Source: Conidiobolus coronatus NRRL 28638
Lineage: Eukaryota > Entomophthoromycota > Entomophthoromycetes > Entomophthorales > Conidiobolaceae
Reading direction: 5' to 3'
NCBI GenBank assembly: GCA_001566745.1
Contig: KQ964512.1
Coordinates: 40,391 to 104,390, forward strand
DNA length: 64,000 nucleotides
Part shown: in pieces, positions 47,846 through 58,500 of the stretch
Layout: every line of letters begins with the position of its first letter
Position numbering within the stretch: position 1 is the first letter of the stretch
The notes under the pieces: generated by a model
Seen by the model: only the letters and a program-made list of their open reading frames with translations
Databases searched by the model: none
What the model was told of the DNA's origin: nothing
Program-made: the position numbers and the translations under genes

Positions 47846-49732
47846 CTAATAAGCCACTTTATTGCTAATAAACCCTCTCATCATATCGAAACTATTACCA
47901 TCAGGCATCAACTCGAGAAGCTCACTTTTACCAACTTGAACTTTACCATTATCATCGGTAGTAAGAACTCTTAATTTACCGAACACCGGTTCCAGGCCCA
48001 ATATTTTGCCTTTAATATTCTTACGGTCGGTCAGGGTAACAATTTGATTTGTGTGAAGCCACCTGTGGTATAAAAGTGGCTCAAAAGGAACGAGACCATT
48101 TTTATGCTTTAAGAATTGATTATAAAGCTGCTGGAATTTCCACAAAATCCTTGCCAAAAAAAACTCTCGTGTTAATTCTTTTAAGTTTGCGTTGTGGCGC
48201 GAATTGAATTGGCGAATAATTTCATTTATGGAGAGCGCTGGGGCTGGATTGCAAGTGTTAACCCCGCAGCCTATAACCAAAGCAAATTCGTTCCCACTAA
48301 TGGAACTTTGAATTAAAATACCACCTACTTTGGTTAGTTTGCCGTCAGGATCGTTTCTATAGTCTCTCCCATAAATATCATTGGGCCACTTAAGATAAAG
48401 TGGTAATTGCTCGTATCCGGGGATGTTTAGCAAGCTCTCTGTGACAGCCAAGGCAACCAAGTATTGAATCAAGATGACTGACAGGTTGGGTTGGTTAGGA
48501 TGTCTTATTAGTAAGGAAAATTGTAAACACCCCTTTGGTGACACCCATACGTTATTACCTCTTCCTTTTCCAGAAGTTTGCTGAGAAGCTACGCATAGAG
48601 CTCCACTAGGGAGAAGTTGTTGAAAAGAATAGTTTTTTTCAAATAATGATTGTGTTGACGTTAATGTATCACCATAGATTAGAGGACTACCAAGGGTGGG
48701 TTGCGTATTGGTAGAAAAGTTGACTTCCATCAGATGTTCGAAAAAGAGTCTAATGTTGAATAAAAGCCCCTTTGGAATTTCTTCTATAGAGTTAGCTGCT
48801 AAAATAGAAGGGTAGTGATCAATAGATATATCGTAATAGTCAATCAATTTGAACTGCAGATCGGTTGAAATCAGCTGGGACTGACTGTGTAAATATTTTA
48901 AGATGTCGTGGTGTGATAAACTAGGGATACTTGTCAAAATCAAGGGAGTGACCTTGGGGATGGCGTTAGTATTATTCACTTTTAACGAAAGTAATTGCAA
49001 CATTTCTATTCCGACTTGTTGGTGAATTTTTTCATACTCCTTCAATGTAGCTCCTATTTTATTCGATTTAGAGACGTCTGTGTCAAATTCAAGGTGAAAG
49101 CCACTTAAAATAGCATGCCCGCCTTTGTCCCCAATTTTACACAACACCATACCAACCTCCATGCTTTTTTCTTCAATTTCTTCGTATGTTGCTAATACTC
49201 TTACTTGATCTGGATAAGAGTAAGCGTTTAAAAAGCTACCACCACCATCGTAGTAAAAAGGCACTTTAACCGCTTGATTGTTTGAGGATGATTGAAAGTT
49301 GACCCAAGCAACTCTAGAACCAACCTCAGAGTCATACTGGAACCCCTCAAAAGTAGGACCACGGCAAACACCCGGATAAAACTTCAAAGACCTATCCCCC
49401 ACGACTTCCATTTTAGGGTCGCCAACCATAAATTCACACCTCGAGCTCATATAATAGGCTCCGGCGCAGATACCTAATATTTGACCTCCATTCTTTGCAA
49501 ATTTAATGATTTTTTCATTCCCTGCACCGTTTAGCTGCTCACAATATGGTAAGTCTTTCCCACCGGGTATTACAAAAAGACTGGTAAAATCTTCCCAAGG
49601 CTCTTCTCTGATAGATTTAGGATCAATAGTTCTGATAGAGTAGCTTTGATTCAAATGTTTATTCAAAAATGTTGAAGTAGCCCTTACAAAAGCTGGGGAA
49701 GCTCCAGGTCCGTCATAAATCAAAATATTCAT
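47846..49732 (-). CDS. BPL1: Biotin-protein ligase
   Basis: 628 residues from ATG 49732, similar in size to yeast Bpl1 (about 690). The N-terminal half is the glutaminase-like BPL_N domain: MNILIYDGPGASPAFV, FVIPGGKDLPYCEQLN and GGQILGICAGAYYMSS (about 81-96). It ends near residue 260. The catalytic BPL domain shows GKGRGNNVWVSPKG (388-401, the biotinyl-AMP loop), then KWPNDIY (448-454) and KVGGILIQSSISG. The C-terminal BPL_C domain runs from about 560 to the end. It attaches biotin to acetyl-CoA carboxylase and pyruvate carboxylase. It follows the alpha/beta hydrolase gene on the same strand after a 276-bp gap. It shares its 3' side with the FAS2 fragment, a coincidence I do not interpret. 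Confidence 0.95.
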   Translation of the reverse strand: MNILIYDGPGASPAFVRATSTFLNKHLNQSYSIRTIDPKSIREEPWEDFTSLFVIPGGKDLPYCEQLNGAGNEKIIKFAKNGGQILGICAGAYYMSSRCEFMVGDPKMEVVGDRSLKFYPGVCRGPTFEGFQYDSEVGSRVAWVNFQSSSNNQAVKVPFYYDGGGSFLNAYSYPDQVRVLATYEEIEEKSMEVGMVLCKIGDKGGHAILSGFHLEFDTDVSKSNKIGATLKEYEKIHQQVGIEMLQLLSLKVNNTNAIPKVTPLILTSIPSLSHHDILKYLHSQSQLISTDLQFKLIDYYDISIDHYPSILAANSIEEIPKGLLFNIRLFFEHLMEVNFSTNTQPTLGSPLIYGDTLTSTQSLFEKNYSFQQLLPSGALCVASQQTSGKGRGNNVWVSPKGCLQFSLLIRHPNQPNLSVILIQYLVALAVTESLLNIPGYEQLPLYLKWPNDIYGRDYRNDPDGKLTKVGGILIQSSISGNEFALVIGCGVNTCNPAPALSINEIIRQFNSRHNANLKELTREFFLARILWKFQQLYNQFLKHKNGLVPFEPLLYHRWLHTNQIVTLTDRKNIKGKILGLEPVFGKLRVLTTDDNGKVQVGKSELLELMPDGNSFDMMRGFISNKVAY

Positions 49733-50008
49733 CGGTATTATAGTTATTTGTCACAATTAATCAATTAAACCATATCAATTCAATGTTTCCCTTAGAGAGT
49801 TTCTTGTATAATCTTTTTTTCTAAGAAGCTAGTGCATAACTCCAGAATTTCCAACGAAATTTACGAGCTGGCTTTCAATCAGATAGCCAACAAATAAATT
49901 AACGTCTAATATCTTAAAATCTCCTGTAGCATAAGAGGGGACAGAGTGGATTGGATAATAGCACAAACATGGGTAATTTCTGAATATTAGTTGTGAAATG
50001 TTGCGTGG
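49733..50008. promoter_or_regulatory. Intergenic region between the hydrolase and BPL1
   Basis: 276 bases between two minus-strand genes. It should hold the BPL1 promoter and the hydrolase terminator. AT-rich with no recognisable motif. Confidence 0.35.
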
Positions 50009-51205
50009 TTATATATTTGTTTGACCCCGCAATACTTCTTGGAAAATTTTATTGAACGATTTGGGGTTTTCTAAGAAGAGTTGGTGACCTGAGTTGGGGA
50101 CTACGTGCACTTCAGACCCGGCCTGAATTAGAGACTGGGCCTTAAGGGCATGTCTATGATCCATCCAGTCATTGTCTCCATAGATAAACGAAGTAGGGAC
50201 TTTAAGTTCATGGATTCTATTAATTAGTGGTTTACATGCAAAAGAACCGAGTGATAAAATTGTCCCGAATGCATATTCACCGGATCCAGATAAGCATGCT
50301 ACATGGTAAATGTAATTTCTGATATCACGCTGTTCCTTAAGTTCAAGGTGAGTAAATCGCTTATTTACATAGTAGCCAACAAGATCGGGGCCTGCTGGGC
50401 CTGCTGTGCGTACTAACCATTGCGGTGTGTAGTTATTCTCCCAAAAATACTTAAGCCACTTTGGGATTTGATGGGGACGGCCATAGCCATGAGATTTGGT
50501 TTCGAGAGGTAGGTCCATGATTCCTTCGTTGTCGATTACTTGAAGCTTTTCTTCTTCTGTTCTGTCGATATTATTTTTATAAAATGGGCTTATCGGTATT
50601 CCAACCGGCGACGCCAATATGAGTTTATCTACCCTATGTGGATATTTCATGGAATAGATTATTGAGAGATACCCCCCTAAACTATGCCCAAATAGTGTCA
50701 TTTTTTCTATATTTTGCCGTTCACGCCATTTCTCCAGGCTTTCTACGAAAAAGTCTTCTGCCTCTGCGATGTGCTCATCTTGGCTTTGCCCACATTTTGG
50801 TCTAAGAGCAAAAGGGGGTCTGGAGCTTCTACCCATGCCAAGCCAATCTATTGAGTATGTTTTATAGCCTTCGACCTCGCTAATGGCGTCGTAATTCTTA
50901 TAGAAAATCCCCAAGCCAACACCAAAGCCGTGCGTCATTACTAAAGTTTTTGCGCCCTCTTGTCTACCCTTAATACTATTAAATGATAATGTATTGATAA
51001 ACATATCTTTTTCAATTTTTACTTTTTCTAGCTTGGGGGACGCTGCGCTGGTTCCTATAAGCTTTGCATTATTTAAAAGAGAATTTTCGACAGCTTTAGC
51101 TTTTTCATAAGAAGAAGGCCAAGTCCACTCTGAAATACCCAGAATCTCAGAGGCTATTTTACTCGATTGGCTAATAAATGGAGGTAATCTAATTATTCGA
51201 TTCAC
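50009..51205 (-). CDS. Alpha/beta hydrolase of the ABHD4/ABHD5-Cld1/Ict1 type
   Basis: About 398 residues. LVMTHGFGVGLGIFYKNYDA (oxyanion-loop region) precedes the nucleophile elbow GHSLGG (about 172-177), so the serine is present, unlike in the inactive ABHD5. The acid lies in FIYGDNDWMDH (about 336-346) and the histidine in PNSGHQLFLENP (about 367-378). The HX4D acyltransferase-like motif of the family is not obvious. Fungal relatives are Cld1, a mitochondrial cardiolipin-specific deacylase, and the acyltransferase Ict1. The frame opens with GTG at 51,205 and the first in-frame ATG is about residue 68, inside conserved sequence. A short upstream exon or non-ATG start is therefore likely. 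A splice acceptor-like AAAG lies just before the GTG. Divergent from PEP12. Confidence 0.85.
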   Translation of the reverse strand: MNRIIRLPPFISQSSKIASEILGISEWTWPSSYEKAKAVENSLLNNAKLIGTSAASPKLEKVKIEKDMFINTLSFNSIKGRQEGAKTLVMTHGFGVGLGIFYKNYDAISEVEGYKTYSIDWLGMGRSSRPPFALRPKCGQSQDEHIAEAEDFFVESLEKWRERQNIEKMTLFGHSLGGYLSIIYSMKYPHRVDKLILASPVGIPISPFYKNNIDRTEEEKLQVIDNEGIMDLPLETKSHGYGRPHQIPKWLKYFWENNYTPQWLVRTAGPAGPDLVGYYVNKRFTHLELKEQRDIRNYIYHVACLSGSGEYAFGTILSLGSFACKPLINRIHELKVPTSFIYGDNDWMDHRHALKAQSLIQAGSEVHVVPNSGHQLFLENPKSFNKIFQEVLRGQTNI

Positions 51206-51345
51206 TTTGAGAATAATTTGTTTGGGTAAATTGATTTAAAGTAATTAGCAAGCTTTTAGAGCCAGTATTTAATCTCAAAAATATATTTCAATTAATAAAA
51301 TTAAACCTTGACTAATAAAATTAAAAAAATCTTTTATTAAAAAAA
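51206..51345. promoter_or_regulatory. Bidirectional promoter region, hydrolase / PEP12
   Basis: 140 bases between divergent genes, very AT-rich. A repeated ACTAATAAAATTAAA-like phrase occurs at 51,290-51,330. It may include a short 5' exon of the hydrolase. Confidence 0.45.
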
Positions 51346-52173
51346 ATGAGCTTTAACGATTTAGAGCAAGGGTTTGGTACTAATAATAATTTTGGGTCAG
51401 ACATGGCTGCATTGGATGAAAGTCAAATATTACCTAAAGAAATCACCAAATTAATTTATCGCATAACTACAAATGTTAATACTATGCAGAGATTGGTTAC
51501 CCATTTCGGGACACTAAAGGATAATCAAAATGTTAGAAAGCAACTTCATGATTTAACAGAGAGAACGCGATTAGTAGTAAAAGAAACTACTCATCAAATA
51601 AAAATGCTAACTATTGAAACAGATAACTTATCACCTAATCAACTGAGACAGCGCAAGTTAGATCAACAAAAATTGAGTAAAGATTTCAGTAAAGCTTTGG
51701 AACAATTCCAACACGTCCAGAGGGTATCGGCTGAAAAATCTAGAGAAGTAGTAGATATTCTTCATAGGCACCAAACCCAAGATTTAGAAAATTCTGAAAT
51801 TCAAGAAGATTGGGATACTTCCACAGTTTGGGTTGAAGGCGATAAAAGAGGTCAACTAGAGCGGCTTGATGATGATATACAGTTTAATGAGTCTATGATA
51901 CACGAGCGTGAAAGAGAAATACGTGAAATTGAAAGTGGTATTACTGAACTTAACGAGATATTCCGTGATTTGGGTACTTTTGTTAATGAGCAACAACACT
52001 TATTAGATAACGTAGAAACTAACGTTAGTAACATTGCTACAAATACCAACAGTGCTACAAGCGAATTGAGGCAAGCAAATGACTATCAAAAACGAGCAAA
52101 AAACTCACTTTGTTTCATATTTATCATATTGGCTGTTATTGTAGTTGTTTTTGTATTAGTCTTATTTGGCTAA
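51346..52173 (+). CDS. PEP12: Pep12/syntaxin-7-type endosomal Qa-SNARE
   Basis: 275 residues from ATG 51346. An N-terminal Habc three-helix region (about 30-140) reads ITKLIYRITTNVNTMQRLVT and LTERTRLVVKETTHQIKML. The SNARE motif (about 185-245) has HEREREIREIESGITELNEI, FRDLGTFVNEQQHLLDNVE with the zero-layer Q in VNEQ, and NVSNIATNT. A single C-terminal membrane anchor follows (about 254-274, FIFIILAVIVVVFVLVLF). The set is typical of Pep12/Tlg-type syntaxins on late endosome/prevacuolar membranes, which pair with Vti1 and Syn8 in vacuolar traffic. Assignment to Pep12 rather than Vam3 is by overall similarity. Vam3 or a single Pep12/Vam3 ancestor is possible. Confidence 0.88.
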   Translation: MSFNDLEQGFGTNNNFGSDMAALDESQILPKEITKLIYRITTNVNTMQRLVTHFGTLKDNQNVRKQLHDLTERTRLVVKETTHQIKMLTIETDNLSPNQLRQRKLDQQKLSKDFSKALEQFQHVQRVSAEKSREVVDILHRHQTQDLENSEIQEDWDTSTVWVEGDKRGQLERLDDDIQFNESMIHEREREIREIESGITELNEIFRDLGTFVNEQQHLLDNVETNVSNIATNTNSATSELRQANDYQKRAKNSLCFIFIILAVIVVVFVLVLFG

Positions 52174-52199
52174 ACTTGCTTTCCATACCAAGTTTCCAC

Positions 52200-52620
52200 T
52201 TGCATATCGAATTCAGCCTTTAATATTAAGAAGCTGGGAAATGTCCTTTGATAGCCCGTAATTTGTTGGGGTTCTCCTTGTTTTGACGACGTCGGCACAA
52301 CACTCCAATGGGGTCAAGAAAGGTAAAACCTTTACTTGTGATTTTACCGTCAGTGAATTAAATATTGCTAATATCAAATGCAATAGTGTTAAAGGCAGGT
52401 TTTTGTACCCCATATACTGTGTTTCCGGAGATTAATTCTCTATTTTGAAATTTAGATGGTTTATTAGGAGGTATATTCCCTCCTGTATCATTACCTGTAA
52501 GTTCTTTCAAAATTCCAATGTTTACACCCGAAGTATCATTAAACTCTTGATAATCTATTCCATAACCCAGATGTTTGATTACAAAAAAGTAAAAAACTCA
52601 CCTGAATACTTTTTTTAAGC
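52200..52620 (-). mobile_element. Repeat remnant sharing the NTIAFD-type ORF with the 46-kb LINE
   Basis: The minus strand reads KHLGYGIDYQEFNDTSGVNI, GILKELTGNDTGGNIPPNKP, then VYGVQKPAFNTIAFDISNI, a stop, and FTDGKITSKGFTFLDPI. At 46.1-46.2 kb the parallel text is VYSVFGARNHASNTIAFD then VSNLYFADS. The shared order of V-Y/F-G, A-x-NTIAFD, SN and a following F/Y-x-D indicates two copies of one repeat family, presumably an ORF1-like protein. Both are broken. Confidence 0.4.
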
Positions 52621-53528
52621 GAGAAAGGCAACCCGACTCCGAGCTTGGTTAAATATAGCTTCCAGTACCTCTTTAAATTGTGCTGCTGAGGCGTTATAAG
52701 CTTGCGTTGGTGCTGTTTCCTTTTAATGCTCCATATTTGTTCGATCTATAAGATAACATTGAAATTTTAAAGGATAATTCAATGTAAGTGCAAGAAATGT
52801 TGAACTAGTTCAGTGAATACAGCAGTTTTTTGGGAACACTATTGGTGTAAAGTTAACTACTCAAAAATCTTGATTAAAATGGGGAAGGTATTATATTCAG
52901 AGCTCCGTTTTATCTCACGATGCTGCTTATACCGGGTTTCATAGCATATAGCATAAATATTTGCACAACGTGTTGCAACCATCAAGTTTTTCAGCATAAC
53001 TTGTAGATAAGTCAAAAAAAATGATATTCTTCGCCTTGTTCTAATTCAATATTATCGGCGATATTTAATTCTTGCTTGATTTTTCTTAAAAAAAAAATAA
53101 AGAACTAAAACGATTAGTATCTTTCGGTTTTCATTCCCTTTTCTTTAATTCTTTGATTATTTCTACCGAGATAAAGACTCAGCGTTAACAATACTCAAGC
53201 TGCTTCCGAAGATTCAGCTTCTATTAGTCGAAGTTGCTAAACTTTGTTGAGGTGCACTTTTCTTATCCTGGCCCGCTACTCTTTCCGGTGTTACACATAG
53301 AGCTTACCACAGCAATTAAGCACCTAGTGGTATATTTGACACAAACTTTACGAATTAGTACCTAATGTACCTTCAACTAACTGTCGAGGATTCTCTAACT
53401 CAATGAAGTTTTCTTTAATAAAGAAGTTATACGTTATAAGGCGTTCTATCATCTTCATGCTTGAAAACATGTTGATCTTAAGATATTTTAAAGAATTAAA
53501 GGTTTTTTTGCATATTTCTATGACTATT
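52621..53528. other. Non-coding stretch
   Basis: About 900 bases with no gene, repeat or RNA feature recognised. Includes A-rich runs near 53,085-53,100. Confidence 0.4.
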
Positions 53529-54200
53529 TCACCATAATTTCGTATAAGAGCTCTCTAAAGATTCTACTATTTCTTTTGGAGATTTTAGGTTGATAAGGTG
53601 GAAAGAACTTAAAGATGCTTGGGTGAGTGGTTCAGTAATACCTTGAGCAGTGATAATAGCAATATTTTCCTTACCCGTAGTTAATAGTGTGATCACAAAA
53701 AAGTAAAAAATTGTTAAGGTAGAAAAATAGATTAAAAGACGTAGTAAACCTCCAACTAAATTCATATCAAAGACGACAACCCGTTACAGCAATAAGAAAA
53801 CAGTAATAATGTATCTTGATGAAGAAATAATAGGATTCGAGGTAATTAGAAACAAGTGTTTTAAAAAGGTGAACTAGTAAAGGTTGTGAATCTGGAGCTG
53901 TTGAGACAAAACAAACAGTAGTATCTTCATCTTCAGTCTTACTATTAATAATTAGATACCCAGCAGCGCTCTGGAATTCAAGGGTAATCTCTGGTTGATT
54001 TTATAATGGTTCTATATATACTGGATTTTCAGGCTTTCCTGTAACAAACAAAGCTTGGGCATTGCGTTCATCGTAACAGAGATATCCTTATTTTTCTTCG
54101 TTATAAATTCTTAGTAACGCTAATAATTACATTAAATCTATTAAAGTTTCTGATACGGTTGAGAATTATCCTAGACCGGATTCCTTAGAATTAAAGTAAT
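53529..54200 (-). pseudogene. Unidentified decayed gene with a membrane segment
   Basis: Upstream pieces (54,200-53,790) read YLCYDERNAQALFVTGKPEN, a stop, then QPEITLEFQSAAGYLIINSK followed by TEDEDTTVCFVSTAPDSQPL and LVHLFKTLVSNYLE. They are in register with stops between. At 53,765 an ATG opens a 78-codon frame beginning MNLVGGLLRLLIYFSTLTIF with one membrane segment. It continues to SFHLINLKSPKEIVESLESS and stops. The two parts may be separate fragments. No family recognised. Confidence 0.35.
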
Positions 54201-54335
54201 ATTCCTTTTTAAATAGCAACCTAGTGAAAACGCTACCATTTGGAACATTTCACGTTTCCAAGTTCTTATGTTTTCTTAAATTATTAATAATTTACACTCA
54301 GGCATTAAAAATGAGCTTACGAAGCGAGGTATACC

Positions 54336-54371
54336 ATTGAGCTAGCTATTGAGCTAGCTATTGAGCTAGCT
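54336..54371. repeat. 12-bp tandem repeat, three copies
   Basis: ATTGAGCTAGCT occurs three times in exact tandem at 54,336-54,347, 54,348-54,359 and 54,360-54,371. Each contains the palindrome AGCTAGCT (with GAGCTAGCT context). It lies about 100 bp past the 3' end of the ABHD11-like gene. Confidence 0.85.
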
Positions 54372-54471
54372 TGGAGGCAAATTTGGAATCGGGAAAATAC
54401 TAACACCTAAAATCTCTGGGAGATGTAATCCGATTTTCTAGGAGTGATAGCATGTCTAACGCATTTATTGC

Positions 54472-55473
54472 TTAATTTAAATAATTCAAACAAGCCCCGA
54501 TAAAAGCATTCGGATTTTCGGAGTGAACCCAGTGGCCTGCTTCAATATCCTCGAATTCAGATTGTAGGAAAATTGCTCTAATTTGTGGGTAGGTGGAGGG
54601 GTCAAGGTAGTGAGATTTCGTACCTCTGATGAAGAGAGTCGGCTTCGAAAAGGTTCTTGAATTTATAGCTAAATGCCCAATTTCGTCGAGATGTTCTGTA
54701 ATAACCTCAAGTGGGTTCCTAAAATTATAGATAGCCGTACTCGAGTTCTTTTTGTAGTTGGTAAGTAAAAATTGCCGAACTCCAATATCAGAGACTGATT
54801 TCTTCAGGATTTCATCTGCTTGGCTCTGCTTAGTGAGCTTGGCGTTTTCTACCTCTTTCATAGCTAAGAGGTACTTTTCAAAGCTGGATTTGATGTCCAT
54901 TTTGAGGGGGCTAATATCGACGAGGATGAGCTTGTCCAAAGGAACCTCGTTGCTTAGCGCAACTTCCATTGCAACCCTCCCGCCCATGGAGTGGCCCATT
55001 AAAATCAACTCCTTATTATCATTGTCCAAGTTGTGTCTTTTTATAAAGTGTTCTACATCTGAGGCCATATCCCTGTAAGACATTTTAGCAGAATGTGCGC
55101 TATCTCCATGGTTTCTCAAATCTAAAGTAAATACGGAAGAGTTTAGCTTTTGCGAAAGGGCCTTACCCAAAGCCCTCCAATTCTGCTTTGACCCCAGGAG
55201 ACCGTGCAAAATAACTAAGTTTTTGGTGCTGTTTTGTGTGACATAGTTATCGAACTTTAAGTCAATTGGGTTGAATGAAGCACCCGATTTACTGCGATGC
55301 TGCTGATTTCCAGGGAAATCTTTAAAGCTACTCTGTAGCTGCTGATTTGATTTTCGGAGAAAATCTTTTGTGTACGCTGCATTATAAGATTTCCTGCAAC
55401 GGAGTTGCATACGTGATTGAATTTTGCAATCAGTTGAAAACCCTCTTACCCCGATTTTACTAATTGTTATCAT
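54472..55473 (-). CDS. ABHD11/Imo32-like mitochondrial alpha/beta hydrolase
   Basis: 333 residues from ATG 55473. The N-terminal 60 residues are basic, without acidic runs, and carry a Cys/Arg-rich start (MITISKIGVRGFSTDCKIQS), consistent with mitochondrial import. The core has NLVILHGLLGSKQNWRALG, FTLDLRNHGDSAHSAKMSY, the nucleophile elbow GHSMGG (about 159-164), LILVDISPLK, an acid-loop FIRGTKSHYLD and the histidine in EAGHWVHSENP (about 310-320). These are signatures of ABHD11, yeast Imo32 and the related Eat1 ethanol acetyltransferase. The family acts as mitochondrial esterases or thioesterases; ABHD11 protects lipoylated 2-oxoglutarate dehydrogenase. The exact substrate is not evident. 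It lies 80 bp downstream of POL3 on the same strand. Confidence 0.88.
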   Translation of the reverse strand: MITISKIGVRGFSTDCKIQSRMQLRCRKSYNAAYTKDFLRKSNQQLQSSFKDFPGNQQHRSKSGASFNPIDLKFDNYVTQNSTKNLVILHGLLGSKQNWRALGKALSQKLNSSVFTLDLRNHGDSAHSAKMSYRDMASDVEHFIKRHNLDNDNKELILMGHSMGGRVAMEVALSNEVPLDKLILVDISPLKMDIKSSFEKYLLAMKEVENAKLTKQSQADEILKKSVSDIGVRQFLLTNYKKNSSTAIYNFRNPLEVITEHLDEIGHLAINSRTFSKPTLFIRGTKSHYLDPSTYPQIRAIFLQSEFEDIEAGHWVHSENPNAFIGACLNYLN

Positions 55474-55553
55474 TTTATTTTATTTTTTAATAATTTATTT
55501 TTAAAGTGTATAGTGTCCACCAATTCGGATTTCCAATTGAGACTCATAGTCTT

Positions 55554-58500
55554 TCACCATTCATAATCGAAACGGTGTTTAACCTGATAAGCATCCTTAG
55601 CTTCTTTTCGTGCTTTCTTTCTCATATAGAAAATATCACAGTCTTGGTTAGAACATATAACTTCTTGATGTAAACTACCTTGACATCTTTGGCATTCAGA
55701 CCACAATCGGCTGAACCTGATAGCCGCTTCGTTATAATCTGGAAGTTTTCGCTTGTATGTATCAAACCTGTCAGACTTACAGTTTTGGCATACCGCGGGA
55801 GACCCCTTGGTATCAGAAGCGGGAGACTTTAAGTTTAATAAATTCTGGGCATCACTATTTTTATCCCTGTGATCGTCACGTAATGGTGTTTTACAATTTA
55901 AACATTTTGCAACAATGGTTGCTTTGAAGAGTGAGGCGACGCCTTTAGCAAGACCGAGTTTCTTGGACCTAGTATGTTCCCCCGAGAAAAGGTCGTCGGT
56001 TCTATCTTGTAAAATAGGTTTAAATATTCTTTCTAGAGGCCCTTTAAGTTGATTTTCGAGATAAAATTTGGTATCAATAGCAATATTATTCTCTAAAACA
56101 TATATAGGGTCTTCTGCTCTTGCAAATACTTGTTTAGAACTCGATTCGGTAATTACATATGGCACACGGTCGCCTAATGCGGGAGCAGAGCCAGGGTCTC
56201 TTTTTCTCATCTTTTCAGCTAATTCAGAGTGAGGCTGTTTATTAGTATAAGAAGCCTTTGAAAGTGATTTGCTGATCACTAATTGCGCTATATCTATTTT
56301 ATTATTCAATAGTGAAGTAATAGTGTCTTTAACGAAAGTAATGGCAGCGTTAACATCTTTCTCAATCAAAAGTTTTCTCAGACAAGTATCCATAACAGTT
56401 GGAACTAATTTACAATTATCTCTACGAACAGTTTCGATACCTTTAGTATCCATTTTATCGTACTTATCCGGCTTGGTCCAATATAGCCCAGCATAGCGCT
56501 TTTTGGCGATTAATAAATAAGGATAGTATACTTTCTCAAACTCTAATTTAATAGGATTGGGAAAAACATTGCTGATAAGTTTAGCAGCCTCTTCTCCTTT
56601 TTTCATAACTTCTTTCAGATCGTTCTCCTTGAAATTAACCATTACAGAATCAGTGTCACCGTAAATTACAATTGCGCCTGGGTAGCTTTCTTCAACACGA
56701 CGTTTAGTTTCTTCAATCATTTCTCTGCCAAAGCCAGTTACGCTAGATGAAATTTGAAGACACGGTAAGCTACCAATAGTCGCCCCAGTAAAGCCATAAA
56801 CCGAATTAGCGCTTACTTTTAGAGCCAATTGCCTACCATCCAGAACAGCACGTTTAAAAGGATCTGTCTCTTTTTTTAGATCAGCCTTGGCTCTTTTTCT
56901 AGCAGCTAAAAGCTCCTCTAAAATCATTGGTAGTATACCCCTTTGTTTTGAACTTTTAACGAACTTATCTTTTGTGGGGGTTACTATGTAATCAACATTT
57001 TCGACTAGCCCATACTTTTTGATTAAACTATCTTTTAACAAAGTGGAGTAGCATAAATTATGAGCCATCATGATTGAAGGGTAAAGCGAAGCAAAATCAA
57101 GGGTGGCTATAGGTTGATCATGAAATCCTGTCATGGGCTCAATTACGGTAGCACCTTCATAAGCGACCCCGTCACTTCCGTGTCTTTCAAGTGTAGGGAT
57201 AAGTAAATTAAATTGAGCGCATTTACGATATAACTGCAATATAACTTTGATCTGTTGGCCTCTAGAAAGAAGATAGTTGAAAGGAACACCAGTTACACGA
57301 GCCATCTCAAGATAATTGATAAAACACATTAGCTTATCCATTAGTCTTAATGGTAAGAGAGCATCCTTCAAACAATAGACAGCCAATCTTCTTCGACTTT
57401 CTGCATCCTTTTTGAATAAATCTGTGATAATAGAGTGGTGCACATCTTCCTTTGTTTCACCCAAAAAATGATTTGATACAGCATTCAAAGTATAAGAACG
57501 TAATTTATAGTCTCTTCTCATAACTTGAAGGATATCAAGCTGAATGCGGCCAATCATGTCAACGTTACTAGACTCTCTGGTACCATACGCCTTTGAAGAA
57601 AATGTGCTTTTCTCTACCTTAGATTGGTAGTTTTTGACTCTACCAAGGTAAGGAAACCTTTCAAGGTTTAATTTTTGTGCTCTACCCATAAGATAGGGAA
57701 GATCGAAATCGCTGGTGTTGTACCCAATAATTAAATCAGGGTCGGCAATTGAAATAAATTTGCTCCATTCTTCCAAAAGTTGTGTCTCGTATTCAAAGCA
57801 ATGAACGTCTACACCTGCGATTGGGGAGCAAGATTTTAAATTGAATATATTTTTAATTAAAGGTTTTGTTTGCCCATGAATTTGCACAATGTTAGCAATT
57901 TGAATAACAGGATCGTGGTCTGGTTCGGGAAAGATACCTGGGCGGCCAGCACATTCAATATCGAAACTCAATATACGAATCGGAGCCACCTTGGACCACT
58001 CGCCTTCTGGCGCATGACTTATGATGTTTGAGAAGTCTGTAGTTATTTCAATTTGGCAGCGAGATATACGGTTTGTGGCAATTTCGTATGTACCCTTTGG
58101 AATTTCAATCCAATTTCCACCAACAATCTGCTTGTCAATCATAAACCTCAAAGTATAATTAATTTTACTTTCATAAGTTGAAGTGGCATAATTATCAAAA
58201 TCTGCAGTTGAAATGCCTTCTTCCACAATTCTTTTAGCTTGTGAGACTCCTCTGGGAAAAGCTACAGTGATCTTGATATATTTTATTAATTCCATATTAT
58301 GAAATTCCCAAATTGAACATTTATCAACAAGTTCTAACCTAACTTCTTGATCAGGAAGTCTGGACCTAAAAAAATCTTTAAGTTGTTCTAAATGCTTTTC
58401 TTCAAATTGTGCAGGGGCAGGGAAATAAAAATAGTGGGAAAATTTTAGAACTGTGCAACATACGCTATTTCCTTCTTCTGTAACACCAAAGATTCTAAAA

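Noticed and set aside
47717-47974. Short plus-strand frame bridging the FAS2 fragment and BPL1
   Set aside because: Overlaps the BPL1 C-terminus on the other strand and has no domain.
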